Part shown: positions 48,254-59,304 of the stretch, in pieces
How positions within the stretch are numbered: position 1 is the first letter of the stretch
How the letters are laid out: each line of letters begins with the position of its first letter
From: Cantharellus purpuraceus
Lineage: Eukaryota; Basidiomycota; Agaricomycetes; Cantharellales; Hydnaceae
NCBI GenBank assembly: GCA_025174535.1
Contig: JALBUN010000048.1
Location: 744,001 to 808,000, forward strand
Direction: 5' to 3'
DNA: 64,000 nt
The notes under the pieces: generated by a model
What the model was told of the DNA's origin: nothing
Seen by the model: only the letters and a program-made list of their open reading frames with translations
The model's database searches: none
Translations under genes and position numbers: made by a program

Positions 48254-49037
48254 GTTGTGAACCTCTGCAGGGCTGTTGTTCACGGTGATGAGACTAGAAG
48301 CCCACGTCCATCACTCTGTCTACTGACCGCTATATAACGTGCTTCTCAGTGCCTATGCCTCGTAGCAGGTTCGTTGTTGCTACTCAAGAGAAGCTTTATG
48401 ACAGCTGACTACGCAGCCTGTAGCAGCTTGAGACGCGGTCTGTCACGTGGTCTGTCACATTTGGTTCGGTCAGGTCACCCTTCATAACGTCATGTTTCTA
48501 CTACTACACCGTCTGTGAAATTGTAACCAAAGCGGCTCCGCTCGCAAGTGGCATCGCGATTTAGCTCTGTCCCTAGATCAAGACCGGTCACTACAGCGGC
48601 ATTATGAAAAACCGAGTAGGTTACTGCGAATACTGGCTGTATTATAATGTCTTTGCAGGTATCCGGCACGCTCACTACGCAAATATTTGTGACGCGCTGT
48701 GTTTGTTTGTAATGTTATGACTATTCGTGTCTAGCTGCTTGTCATCTAACCAGGTGGTTCAATCAGGTATATCTGTCGTCGAAGTCGTCACCTACTGCGC
48801 AGTACCCGTCGAGAATTGATACCGTACACTCCAGCGTTTGCAGGTATCCATAAGGACAGATATTCGGGGGTCTAGCAATTGCACAGGGTCGATGACCTTG
48901 CCGTCTGGAACAGGACGAGCCTTTCAATGCCGGAAGTCACCCTGTTGACTATCTCTGAGATATTGGGCCATCCGCGAATGCTAAATAGTCAACCGAAATA
49001 AAGTACTTGTACGTCAATACATACAGATAGGGAGGTG
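48254..49037. other. Spacer between the p24 gene and the PACT gene
   Basis: Both genes run leftward, so these 784 bp hold the p24 terminator and the PACT-gene promoter. A CACGTG E-box lies in the TCACGTGG sequence near 48442-48451. No gene or RNA gene was recognised. Confidence 0.4.
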
Positions 49038-49842
49038 TCAGCGAGACTTGCGATCCTCGAAGAAATTCTGGTTTCAATCGCGGTTAGAGCATATCCACGC
49101 AGCGGGATTGAGATGACTAACCCGTAAATGGCGTAACTGCCATACGCAAGTGACGAGGAGGACAAGAATCTCAGCAATAATATACCACACTGCCCGCGCA
49201 TTCGTCGATTCACTCAGGTCTCTAAATGCAGCCTCTCTCTCCCTCTGATACTGCTGCTCTATCCTGATATCCTCCAATTTCTGGTTGAGATCACGAATTT
49301 TCCCTGCCACTTCACCCACATGTGAGCGATCGTGCTCAACATCTGGGCGTGTAGATCCCACGACGATATCGAGGTAAAGGCGGATGTGCGAATTGGAAAA
49401 CCAGCCAGCAGTGTAATTCGTACTGAGGCAGATGGAATGATCACCCGCGTCATGGGAGGTAAACGTGAAACGGCCTTCATGAGGACCACGCGATTTTGTA
49501 ACCGAATGACCTGTGTGCATTTCCTGGATGATAGGCAGTTTATTATAAGTCACACACTGGGCAAATGACTACACACCTCGACATCCACTTGGATACCAAG
49601 TTCCCCATTGGGTGCATATGCCTGAGATTTATCATCCCATTCGAGAGCACGGTAATGCCCTGTGCCAAGTTCGACAGTCAACGACAATATATTGGCAGCA
49701 AGTGTATACCTTCGACTACTGTGTCTGTCGGTAGTTCTTCTATGAAACATCGCTTCTCGTTCGCATCGAGGTAGAAGTGGAGCGCGTTTATAGGTCCTAC
49801 CAGAGCAAGTAAGGCCAGAGCTATACGATACCAACCTGGCAT
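49038..49842 (-). CDS. p24 family (EMP24/GP25L/TMED) cargo receptor
   Basis: Four exons (49842-49710, 49659-49577, 49523-49122, 49067-49038) give 648 nt, 215 residues, the usual p24 size. A signal peptide (MPGWYRIALALLALVGPINA) is followed by a GOLD domain (FYLDANEKRCFIEELP ... GRFTFTSHDAGDHSICLS) with the paired cysteines, then a coiled-coil segment, one transmembrane helix (IIAEILVLLVTCVWQL) and the short cytosolic tail RHLRNFFEDRKSR. The FF motif binds COPII and the basic residues bind COPI, so the protein should cycle between ER and Golgi. The last exon is 30 nt and encodes the sorting tail. The alpha, beta, gamma or delta subfamily was not assigned. Confidence 0.95.
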
Positions 49843-50501
49843 AACTTGACGCTGTGAGCGTGGAATGCGGCGTGAAAGAGTGACGCCCGTTGCATAAACT
49901 CCGAAAGCTCACGTCAGCGTACTGACAGCGCATTGATGCCTCAGGCCTCAAGAGTCAGCACGCTCGAAGGCTAAAGCTGATTTTGTCATGGTTCGTCTGT
50001 TAAGGCTGAAGCCAACACAGTGCTTTCAATTGATTACCTTGGAGTACTATCAAGAGCAATATTACCAATATAATATCTTCTTGTGGTACTGGAAGGCACT
50101 AGCTGTATAGTCAGCCTAGGCCCTGCATGAGTCGCCGCGCATGACCATTCGTGTGAGCCTGTGAGACTCGCAATTCCGTTTTCGGTGTCTTGTTAGGCGC
50201 TTGTTGGTATGGCAGGTATGCAAAGGGCCATCCACTGTCCACTAGGGTTGCTTGAGCAGTTAGGTCTTCAAACCTGTATGTCAAATTGACGACCGCTAAC
50301 TAGATCCTTCCAGCATACCGGATCGGATCTCTATAAAACCGTCTGTCCTGGCCTCTAAACTCAACAAACATCCTGTCTCGGCTACTTCGAATTACACTTG
50401 CAGTAATCCTCCTGGCCATCCTGTCGCAACTCTTTAGGAGCAGCATCTCTCGTTGCATCACGGCTCAACCTCTATCTCGATTCGCCAACCTACTCCATAC
50501 T
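49843..50501. promoter_or_regulatory. Divergent region between p24 gene and pirin gene
   Basis: These 659 bp separate divergent genes and should hold both promoters. A TATAAAAC sequence at about 50332 lies 170 bp upstream of the pirin ATG and is followed by a C/T-rich stretch, a plausible core promoter. Confidence 0.4.
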
Positions 50502-51624
50502 ATGTCTACTACGACAGAGACGACTTCTAATACGGCTGCCTCACTTTCCCCGTTGCACCCGAACGTCACTTTACTGCCTCGTCTGAGCGAGACTCGTGGC
50601 GGCGATAATCACGGATGGTTGAAGACTTTCCACACATTTTCTTTCGCCATGTGAGCAAAGTCCACAACCCATGCTTCGCCCTTAACTCGAGATACAGGTA
50701 TCAAGAACCGCAATATGATTCATGGGGTGCTTTAAGAGTACTGAATGAGGACCGCGTCGAGCCTGGCACTGGCTTCGGAACTCACGGCCATCGTGAATTT
50801 GAAATTTTCTCGTATGTCGTGAGCGGAGAGCTGGAGCAGTAAGTGTTGATTTCAACACACTAGTATCCATCTTCCAGCTCTGACTTGAGGTTCATATAGC
50901 AAAGACTCCATGGGCAACACCGAGATTTTGAAGCGCGGCGACCTGCAGTTGACATCTGCTGGAAAAGGAATAAGGCACAGTGAAAAGGCTCATGGTCCAA
51001 AGCAAGGTGTGTTCCTTCGTCTGAGCAACGCATGCACCGTGATCCAAATCTCAACAGTTCACTTCCTTCAAATATGGACCATTCCCTCCGTGTCCCGTCT
51101 TGATCCAAAATACTTCACTCGGTGAGCATGAAATAATCGCGGTACTTTGCAAAAGCCTTACATCGGCCCAAACTACAGTCATTTCACTGATGAAGAGAAA
51201 AAGGACAAATGGGTTCGCGTTGTAGCACCAGTGGGAGACGAAGGTGTGGACACTCAACGTGAAGCATCCGGTCCTGCGCCGGTACGTACCACAAGTCTTA
51301 ACAATTTGTCCTGCTCATGCAGCTCTTTCATAGGTCCAATCCCCCGTGTCACTCTACGCCACTCTTCTCTCTCCATCCTCCTCCGTCACGCATGCGTTCC
51401 GTGCACCTGGCCAAGGAACAACCCAGCGACATGGATATGTCCATGTAGTTCAGACAAGTGGGTACAACACTGCCAAAGCAACCGGCGCCACTGTGCAAAT
51501 CAATGGCGGACTGAAGCTTGCCGAAGGGGACGGTGTGTTCGCTCTCGGGGGAGAGGGAGAGAAGATTGAAGTAACAAATGTAGGGAACAAGGTCGCGGAA
51601 GTGCTTTTGTTCGACGTGGAGTAA
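50502..51624 (+). CDS. Pirin (bicupin protein)
   Basis: Six exons (50502-50650, 50698-50838, 50900-51006, 51058-51121, 51179-51281, 51334-51624) give 855 nt, 284 residues, a normal pirin size. The N-terminal cupin carries the metal-binding FGTHGHREFEIFSYVVSGELEHKDS with the expected His residues and the later GIRHSEKA. WLKTFHTFSFA and YDSWGALRVLNEDRV are pirin signatures. The C-terminal cupin shows YVHVVQTSG and LAEGDGVFAL. Pirins are iron-binding proteins described as quercetin dioxygenases or transcription cofactors; which applies here is unknown. The frame is open upstream of the ATG but contains no earlier ATG before a stop. Confidence 0.95.
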
Positions 51625-51793
51625 TTGGTATATTCTATAACGGTCACTTGTATCCAACTAGCGAAATTGTTGTAGTAACTGAAGTTACAAAAGTGATGTA
51701 CCAAACAGTATCCGTCGGGCGCCTATAAGTTTTTTTACATTTAGCCGAAACCAGTTGCAGCATAGAAGAAACCTCCCAGAGATTCATAACAGC

Positions 51794-53862
51794 ATGGCAG
51801 CATTGCTTCCTCCTCCGAAACGTCAGAAGGTCTACCATGGCATAGATCTTCCAGCTCCAGCGCCGCAAACTCCGGTTCCTAACGTCGTTGTGCAATTTGT
51901 GTCTGAAGAAGATGGCCAACCACTTGCGCCTGCCGTCAATGTTCCAGCAGATTTTGCGCGAGAGGGGTTGGAAGCATTAGTCAACAAATTATCCACTCAA
52001 GTATGTTTATAACCATCTGTGAATTTCTGCTGGTGCTAATCGTCAGGATAGGACGAAGATCCTGTCCCCTTTGCGTTCCATGTGAGACTACCGCCATCTA
52101 GCAACGACACAAATGCACCCACTCGGGTGGTGATCAGTAACTCCTTGCAACAAGATGTGCTGAAGCACCCATCCAACGCCTTCACATCCGAGGACGTGAT
52201 TGTCGTCCACTGTTCTCCACAGGCCGTGTTCAAAGTGCGCCCTGCTACAAGGTGTTCTTCCACTCTAACTGGTGAGACATAAACAGTTGGTTTCGTGCCA
52301 AGGGGTGTTCTTAATCACCGTCATCAAAACTAGGACATTCCTCTCCAATTTTGTGCGCATCCTTTTCGCCCACGGGGAGGCTCCTCGCCACTGGTTCTGG
52401 TGACAACAATGCCCGACTATGGGATCTCGATACGGAGACTCCATCTCATGTATTGTCGGGGCACAAAGGGTGGGTTCTGTGTGTGGAGTGGGAGGCAAGG
52501 GAGAGAAAGCTTGCAACAGGTGGTCATGATGGTCATGTATGTCAGAAAGTGTCCCAACACCTGCTGGTGCTAATGGACCATCGGGTATCATAGGTTCGAT
52601 TGTGGGACCCAAAGTCTGGCAAACCGATCGGGGATGCTCTCAAGGGGCACTCGAAATGGGTAACCTCTCTCTCATGGGAGCCTATACATCTGTATGTTAT
52701 TTCTTCAGTGTCCTTTTCTGTCTTTCCCACTAATTCTGTCGCTAGAAACCCAACAACTCCTCGATTGGCTTCTTCATCTAAGGACGGTACAGTTCGAATA
52801 TGGTCGACCGCGACTCGACGCTGCGAATATACTCTGGGTGGACATACGGCTAGTGTTAATGTCGTGAAGTGGGGGGGCGGTGGCTCGAAAGGCAAAGGAG
52901 TACTATACACGGCGAGTAGCGACCGCACAGTCCGGGTGTGGGATGCAAACGGTGTACGTCTTTGATTTTAAGGTATTGAGGGTCTCCTGTTGAAGCTGTA
53001 TTTTTTTTTTGTTCAGGGAAAGCCACTCCATACACTTAAAGATCATGCCCATTGGGTGACTACTTTGGCATTAAATACTGATTTTGTACTTCGCACGGGT
53101 CCCTACGACCACACTGCAAAGTGGCCATCGTCTGACGAACAAGGTACTTCTCTTAAATTGCAGTGTCTCCACTATGTTTACACACTGATTTCACTCCAGC
53201 CCAATCCCTTGCTGCAACTCGTTACCAAGGAGTTGTTTCGCACACCCCAGAGCTACTTATCTCTGGTTCGGACGACCACACGCTCTTCCTATGGTCTCTA
53301 TTTGCGAGCATGGATGGAGAGCGAAAGACAAAGCCACTGGCAAGGCTCACTGGGCACCAGCGACAAGTCTCGCATGTTGCGTTTAGTCCTGATGGTAGAT
53401 GGGCAGCAAGTGCGGGTTGGGATAACGCCATCAGGGTCTGGGAAGGCCGCACTGGAAAGTGAGTATTTTGTGGCTCGTTTATGTTGAAATACACGTTTTG
53501 CTTTATGTTATTCTTTCAAGATTCATTGCCACTCTTCGTGGACATGTTGGGGCAGTGTATCGTCTTGCTTGGTCTGCAGATTCACGACAACTCGTCAGCG
53601 CCAGTAAAGATAGCACACTGAAGGTGCGAACAACAGAACCAGGCGAAGTGCAGCTGACTGAGGTGGGACCATAGCTCTGGGACTTGAAGACGTATAAGAT
53701 AAGGACAGACTTGCCTGGTCATACAGATGAGGTTTATTGCGTCGATTTCGTGGCCGATAAAGTGGTCAGCGGTGGAAAGGATCGTACTGTCAAAATGTAA
53801 GCTAAGCGCATATAGTTTTAGTGGCATTCGCTGATGCTAGACATTGTAGATGGAAGAATTGA
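51794..53862 (+). CDS. RSA4: RSA4 (Notchless/NLE1), WD40 ribosome-assembly factor
   Basis: Ten exons (51794-52000, 52052-52271, 52334-52536, 52594-52691, 52746-52953, 53017-53143, 53200-53458, 53521-53623, 53675-53796, 53850-53862) give 1560 nt, 519 residues (yeast Rsa4 515). An N-terminal NLE/UBL domain (VVVQFVSEEDGQPLAPAVNVP) is followed by eight WD40 repeats such as GHSSPILCASFSPTGRLLATGSGDNNARLWD, given here in part: ARLWD, VRLWD, VRIWS, VRVWD, LFLWS, IRVWE, LWDLK and VKIWKN. The UBL binds the MIDAS domain of the AAA-ATPase Rea1/Midasin, which strips Rsa4 from pre-60S particles. The last exon is only 13 nt and encodes WKN-stop. Confidence 0.96.
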
Positions 53863-54406
53863 TGCCATGCTGGTTGCAATACGCGCGCGCCCATGGGTAG
53901 GGCAGCTGCAGCAGATAGCAATGACATACCCATACCACATGTCATGTCAGAATCAAGGGACATCAAGTCATTTGAAACGTTTCAAAAGTTGAGATAGACC
54001 ATCAAACGCACCCTTCGGTGTCAGCTCCTAAATTCAATTTTCCATTCGGAATTATCGCCTGTGTCACTGATTTCAACGCTCCTATATAAGGTGTTTCCGA
54101 TGTCATATTCTGATCTAGTACCTACCTATTTCAAGTATTTGATAGCAGTTGCACGTCTGGCTAGATGATGAGCAGCTTCATTCATATGAGGGTCCAGGCA
54201 TGCTACTTTGAAACTATCTGAATATGAATTACCAGGTATCGTACAGTGTAGATATCATCTGAACGAGTGGAATGTGGCAGTGCTTCCACGTGACCGCAGC
54301 AGTGGCCCCTTCAATTCACTACTGTGCATTCCCATCCACATCACTCGTTACCTCAAACTTGAAAGCTGGTCTCCGGTCTCATTGGACCCATAACCCGTGT
54401 AATAGC
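53863..54406. other. Spacer between RSA4 and the DUF2015 gene
   Basis: These 544 bp hold the RSA4 terminator and the promoter of the next gene. A CTATATAAGG sequence at about 54082-54091 is a TATA-like candidate. Nothing else was recognised. Confidence 0.4.
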
Positions 54407-54990
54407 ATGTTGTTCTATCTATCTCTGCTAGGATTCTTTGTGCTTTTTTTAACGTGTTGGTTTTAATTTCCTCTAGACTCTTTCGATACTTACTTGACAC
54501 TTTGCTGCCTAGTCACCATAAATTACCGATCACGCATCATTCCCTTGCTACCTGACCGTGTTCAATCGCTCCTTCCAACCTTACCATTTTCTCGACTCCG
54601 AGACTCAGGATACACCCGTGTTCCAACAACTTTTGCTTCCCAGGCAGCACTTGGCCTATCTAGCGCGGCATTCGATCTCGAGCAGAACATCTCGGGGGAT
54701 GATCCTCGAGCTGGGCTAGACGAAGCCGGTACACAGGAGGTTATGGAGATTATGCGTGCAGAGAACGTCAGGTAAGCCGTTCTTGTTGCATGCGCATTTG
54801 GATCATTCCTGAAAAGAGAGATGTACCTTGCTAGCTTTGACGAAGCAAGGTTGCGAAGGCATCACCGTCTTCTTGCGCGGAATGGCATTGATCCCTCAGG
54901 TTAGGCAACCCTTACTCGTTCTCGAGAACAAGAGCTGACCGCGATACTTTAGGCATGCCCCTTGATTCGAAAGCCGTCACCCGTCTTTAG
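54407..54990 (+). CDS. Small membrane protein, DUF2015 family
   Basis: Four exons (54407-54455, 54513-54771, 54835-54899, 54953-54990) give 411 nt, 136 residues. A hydrophobic N-terminal helix (MLFYLSLLGFFVLFLTF) is followed by a conserved body with ALGLSSAAFDLEQNI, DDPRAGLDEAGTQEVMEIM and SFDEARLRRHHRLLARNGID. These blocks match the fungal DUF2015 family, whose function is unknown. The first intron removes an in-frame stop at 54464 and was placed by its donor/acceptor and a CTTAC/TTGAC branch-like region. The N-terminal exon is the least certain part. Confidence 0.78.
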
Positions 54991-55223
54991 CATTTCCCTC
55001 CCTACTGTCTGTGCATTTCAACCTCCGCGTTCGGTTCACATTCTTTGTTTGTTCGCTTTTCATCGATATTTAGCATCCCAGTTATCACCAATGTACGGGA
55101 GCATCAGAGTATTTTGTGTTGCTTCAGTTCCACATTTATCTATCCCACGGCATTCAAATCATTCAGTGAGATCACACAGCGCAAACAACCCGAGCATGGC
55201 GAAATGCTAAAACAACAAAGCAC

Positions 55224-56177
55224 TCAACGATTTATTACTAGATCTTTGTATATGTCACTGAAGATCCGAAAATTGCTATGTCCATTCGATGCAGGGCTGT
55301 AGATGGCAAATACAACATCTTTGAAGCACCCTTTGAATTCGCTATCCAAAAGAACGTTCCTCATCTCGTTTGCTACAAAAGGAGGAGGGCATCCATAAGC
55401 GCCACAGCCCATTGCACCTAACATCCGTCAATGGAGTGTAGACAAACATCTGATCCCCAAACCCACCTAAAACCAGTCTATCTTGACCATTACGCACAGC
55501 GATCCTTAAAACAAGCCGAATCTTCCCCTGAAAGTCATGAACATCCTGAGGGTATTGAAACGCACTCTTATCTGGTGTCAATACCGGCTGACAAGGCGCT
55601 GCCACTGTGATCACAGAGACGATGACACGATTCTCTACAGGAAGATCAACGCAGTGGTGGTCCAAGTCATCCTTGAACACGACCACGGCAGGAGAGAATA
55701 TACCTGCTACTGACCCAGGGCCTAGATTTGGCCACGGGTACCACTCGGGTCGCAAAGTCTGATACAGTGTGGAGGAATAACAGAGGGCTTCCTCCTATTG
55801 AGATTTGCCTTCAATACCACAGAAACGTGATGCGTCACTCGAGGAAGCTATACCTGCGTCCTGGAGAGTGTCTCAATCCAACCTCCGCCTGGATATTCGT
55901 CACTAGCGAGATTGAGTACGGCGACCTTTCTGGCAGCCGTAGGGTCTTTCCGTATTATCGCACGGGCCGCAGTAAAAGAGTCTGTATTTGTTACTGTAAC
56001 CTGGAACGGACCATGGAGAGGCTGTGGGCGAGAAGAATGATCCAGAACGGGACATGAAGCGGCGTCTTTGTAGAATGTAGCGTCGGCTAATGCTCCAGGG
56101 GTCGACGCGACGATGGAAGGCGTACGGGCGACGGTGTCGTTGGCGATACGTTGTCTTCCAGATAGAGTGCTAGCCAT
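55224..56177 (-). CDS. Microbial-type poly(ADP-ribose) glycohydrolase (DUF2263/TIGR02452)
   Basis: Three exons (56177-55854, 55794-55467, 55417-55224) give 846 nt, 281 residues. The PARG signature GGG-x8-QEE is present as YPGGGWIETLSRTQEE and is split by intron 1 between Q and EE; the second Glu of such motifs is catalytic. PEWYPWPNLGPGSVAGIFSP, VISVITVAAP-like sequence and LGAMGCGAYGCPP complete the family pattern. These macrodomain-like enzymes remove poly(ADP-ribose) by hydrolysing ribose-ribose bonds. A physiological target in this fungus is unknown. The start codon is 118 bp from the divergent ADE1 start. Confidence 0.92.
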
Positions 56178-56295
56178 TTAGATGCAGCTCAGCTTCTGGA
56201 ACTTTGGTTGAGACCGTGACGGTATATGCTTGCGGAGCTCACTTTGGACGCCGCAATCAGTCATCAGCCCGGGGATCAGGATCGTTCAACTTCCC
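56178..56295. promoter_or_regulatory. 118-bp bidirectional promoter between PARG and ADE1
   Basis: Two divergent start codons are 118 bp apart. No TATA box is clear. Shared regulation is possible but unsupported by any named motif that I can see. Confidence 0.5.
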
Positions 56296-57446
56296 ATGCC
56301 TACACTGCTCCAAAGTGACTTTCCATCACTCAACCTTGTGTCCAAAGGCAAAGTTCGCGATATATACGCGACATCTGACCCATCAAGCCTTCTCTTCGTT
56401 GCTACTGACCGGATCTCGGCCTTCGATGTCGTGCTACAAAACGTGAGTCTAGGACATCAGCATCATCACGAGCACTATAAAAAAAATCAAGGGGATACCA
56501 GACAAGGGTTGCTTACTGAACAGGATATCGGCTTTTTGGTTCGAGAAGCTGCGAGATGTAGTTCCCAACCATGTGATCACTACAGATGTTGGTTCTATGC
56601 CAGAAGATGTCAGGCAGTACAAAAGTCAACTGCAGGGTCGCTCCATGCTCGTCAAAAAGGCAAAGGTTGTCCCAATGGAGGCCATCGTACGTGGTTACCT
56701 TACAGGTATACTGATCTTTATCGAGCTATCCTTGCCAATTTTGATACCCCTCAAAAGGCTCTGCTTGGGCAGAGTATACAAAATCTGGAACTGTACATGG
56801 CATGACGTTGCCTTTGGGCTTAGTGGAATCTCAGAGGTTACCCGAACCGCTACTCACACCCTCAACAAAAGCCGCACAAGGGCAACACGACGAAAATATT
56901 CACCCAGACCAGGGTTAGTTCTACATCATTGGAAATCATCTTGAGAGCAGCTGATCATCTTGCCTGATTTTCAAAGCGGCAAAATTAGTTGGAGAAGATC
57001 TCTACGCAGAAATATCGTCCATTTCCCTTAGACTATATGCCGAAGCCTCGCGATACGCTGAAAGTCGCGGTCTGATCCTTGCGGACACGAAGTTTGAATT
57101 CGGTCTTGTGACTGACGAGGCTCCCACCAGTGACGCAGGTCGGGATACCCGATCTAGCGTTGGGGACAAGTCTCCAGTGTCAAGGCACGGGCTCCTGCTA
57201 ATTGACGAACTGCTTACCCCGGATTCATCGAGATACTGGCCAAAGGATGGGTATGAACCTGGACGGCCTCAGCCCAGCTTTGACAAGCAGTATCTAAGAG
57301 ATTGGTTGAAGACTGCTGGATTTAAGAAGGGACTAGAGAGTGGCCCTGCAGGGAGAGAAGGGGAAGGGTGGGTAATTGAAGAAATTGTCGTAGAGGGTAC
57401 TCGAAAGAGATACCGAGAGGTGTTAGAGAAGTTGATGGGTCAATAG
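56296..57446 (+). CDS. ADE1: SAICAR synthetase (phosphoribosylaminoimidazole-succinocarboxamide synthase)
   Basis: Four exons (56296-56442, 56492-56705, 56758-56913, 56977-57446) give 987 nt, 328 residues (yeast Ade1 306). The enzyme joins aspartate to CAIR with ATP in purine synthesis. Family blocks appear in order: [51 protein letters not shown], and [12 protein letters not shown] with the adjacent [15 protein letters not shown]. An acidic/Gly insert ([15 protein letters not shown]) lies between EFGLV and HGLLLIDE, explaining the slightly greater length. The segment RDWLKTAGF completes the C-terminal helix region. Confidence 0.97.
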
Positions 57447-57972
57447 CATAACATTATAGCAAATGGTTTTCCGGCTTGAGCGTCCCTGTGCTCTCTTCAT
57501 CTTCAGGTCATCAGCTCCAATTTTTTCATTTGGCAAAAGCTGGCCCCATGGATTGGTTGTTAGTCGCCATTCTACAGCTTACTCAGAATTCAAGTTGCTA
57601 AGTAGCTACCCTATTTGGAACTGGAGTGAAGGTGTTCGTTTGATTTTTTATTTGAAATTTATGGCCTGTCATATACGATATCATTGTGTTGCCGACTCCA
57701 GGAATGTTGGAACTGAGTTAAGCATGCCTTGGGACAAGAAAGAAATGGGGGGAACTGATGCCAAACTGTGAGAAGGCGTAGTATGAAAGAAGTGACATTG
57801 CACCAATGCGGCGACGGTGCATACAAGACTAGAGAACAAGAATTGCTCCAAACAATCAGGCTTGATAGTTGTCATGACAGACCTCAAGTTCTCGAGTATT
57901 AATATAGTAGATCCACGGAACTGGTAGATACAACACATTAGAAATCCTGATGAAGTAAACTGATATAAAAAT
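57447..57972. other. Spacer between convergent ADE1 and RhoGEF-like genes
   Basis: These 526 bp hold two 3' untranslated regions and terminators. No gene or repeat was recognised. Confidence 0.4.
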
Positions 57973-59177
57973 TTATTGGACCCCAGGTGTTCCTATCCAG
58001 AAATCAGTGAGGGCTTCTTCAGTTGCAAATCCCATCAAATAAGAAAGAGAGAGCCGAGGTCTATCACTACATGGCGGACATGGGCCTATCCACATTATGG
58101 GAGAACCGTTTGTCTGATGGATATTACGAATCAATAGGTTGCAAATGTATAAGAGATTGAGTGTACCGGAGTAGAGGGCCCATTACTTGAGAGCGGCGAT
58201 CCATGGACAGGGAATTCAGCTATTGGACCATCCAGCGATTCCTAGAACGACGTGAGAATAGCACACGGCAATTGCGTCGACAGCCTCACAAAATAACGGA
58301 ATGGACAGGTTGACGAGTAACACCCTCGTTCTTTCTCACACGTTGGCGAGTAACATGTGAGGTTACTATTGGACGAGTGTGCGCGAGTTGTACGACGCTA
58401 AAAAATTATACGATCAGAGCCGTTCCGTGTTCTGAGATCTGTTGTGCTTACCCGCGATCTGTTCGGGCATGCAGGCGAATAACAAAATCCAGGTTCCTTG
58501 CAAGTGGGAGAATAGCATTTAGAGAGAGAGGAGAAGACACCTCTAGGAAGTATCTCTTCCCCGTCGCAATACAAGAATATGCAGACGTCATCATCAGTAG
58601 CTTCCTCCATGTTCTTCCACGACCCGTTGTAGAAAAGGGTTTGGAGCTCTAGGCTCGACATCATTGCATCCATAAGTGAGGATGACTTTAATTCATCAAG
58701 ATGCTGCTGCATGGAAAGATACCCGTGGAGGGTATGCTATATAGGAGAGGATCAGGGTTGGACGGTCGCGAATGGATCGAATCGGCGTACTCGCCTTGAG
58801 TTCGCGGACAGTAAAGGATTGTGGATAAAGAACAGTGCCAATCGTATGAGAACGTCGTGCCACATTTTCTCGCAGATAAGCGGCACAGCAACTTAGCAAA
58901 CTGAAGTTTCTGAGCTCCATTTCAAGTGATTTGGATAGGTGCATGGAGGGGGAAACGTCAGGGAATATAACGAAGCCCCTTGGTGGTTGAGAGATGCGAC
59001 AGAAGCATGAGGGCTGGAGGGTGACAACGACAAGTTCGATTTATGGAACTTGAGAGCCGGGTTTCCAAGAGTGACATCTGTGTTGATTATCAAACTGGAG
59101 TGAGATGAGATACGGCAGGAATGCAATGCTGTATTGACAGAACAGCTTGTCGAGATCAGTTTGGGAGTCAGCTGCAT
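57973..59177 (-). CDS. Truncated RhoGEF-like protein (DEP/Cys region, no DH-PH)
   Basis: Six exons (59177-58972, 58909-58795, 58736-58452, 58397-58290, 58241-58167, 58113-57973) give 930 nt, 309 residues. The middle resembles the region N-terminal to the DH domain of fungal Rgf/Rom2-type Rho exchange factors: a DEP-like stretch (FSLLSCCAAYLRENV ... PQSFTVRELK), then LPRGVFSSLSKCYSPTCK and CYSPACPNR. A diverged second copy of the Cys motif (CYSPTCEKERGCYSSTCP) follows in the next exon. No DH, PH or CNH domain follows; the frame ends after a short tail. It may be a degenerate paralogue, a dominant-interfering fragment, or two neighbouring pieces. Intron 2 would be GC-AG. The N-terminal exon is weakly supported. 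Confidence 0.55.
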
Positions 59178-59304
59178 AGCCTTTCTTGACGAGACTTGAT
59201 CATGATGGCTTAAGTTAACCTGGTCCCTGATCTAGTTCACCCGCGAGTGATGACATGGTCACGTGTGACAGTTTTGGCCCTGACGTCAAGTAGACTGTTC
59301 AACT
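59178..59304. promoter_or_regulatory. 127-bp divergent spacer between RhoGEF-like gene and IST2
   Basis: Start codons of the two divergent models are 127 bp apart. A GTCACGTGTGAC palindromic E-box lies at about 59259-59270 and is the only striking sequence. Confidence 0.45.
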
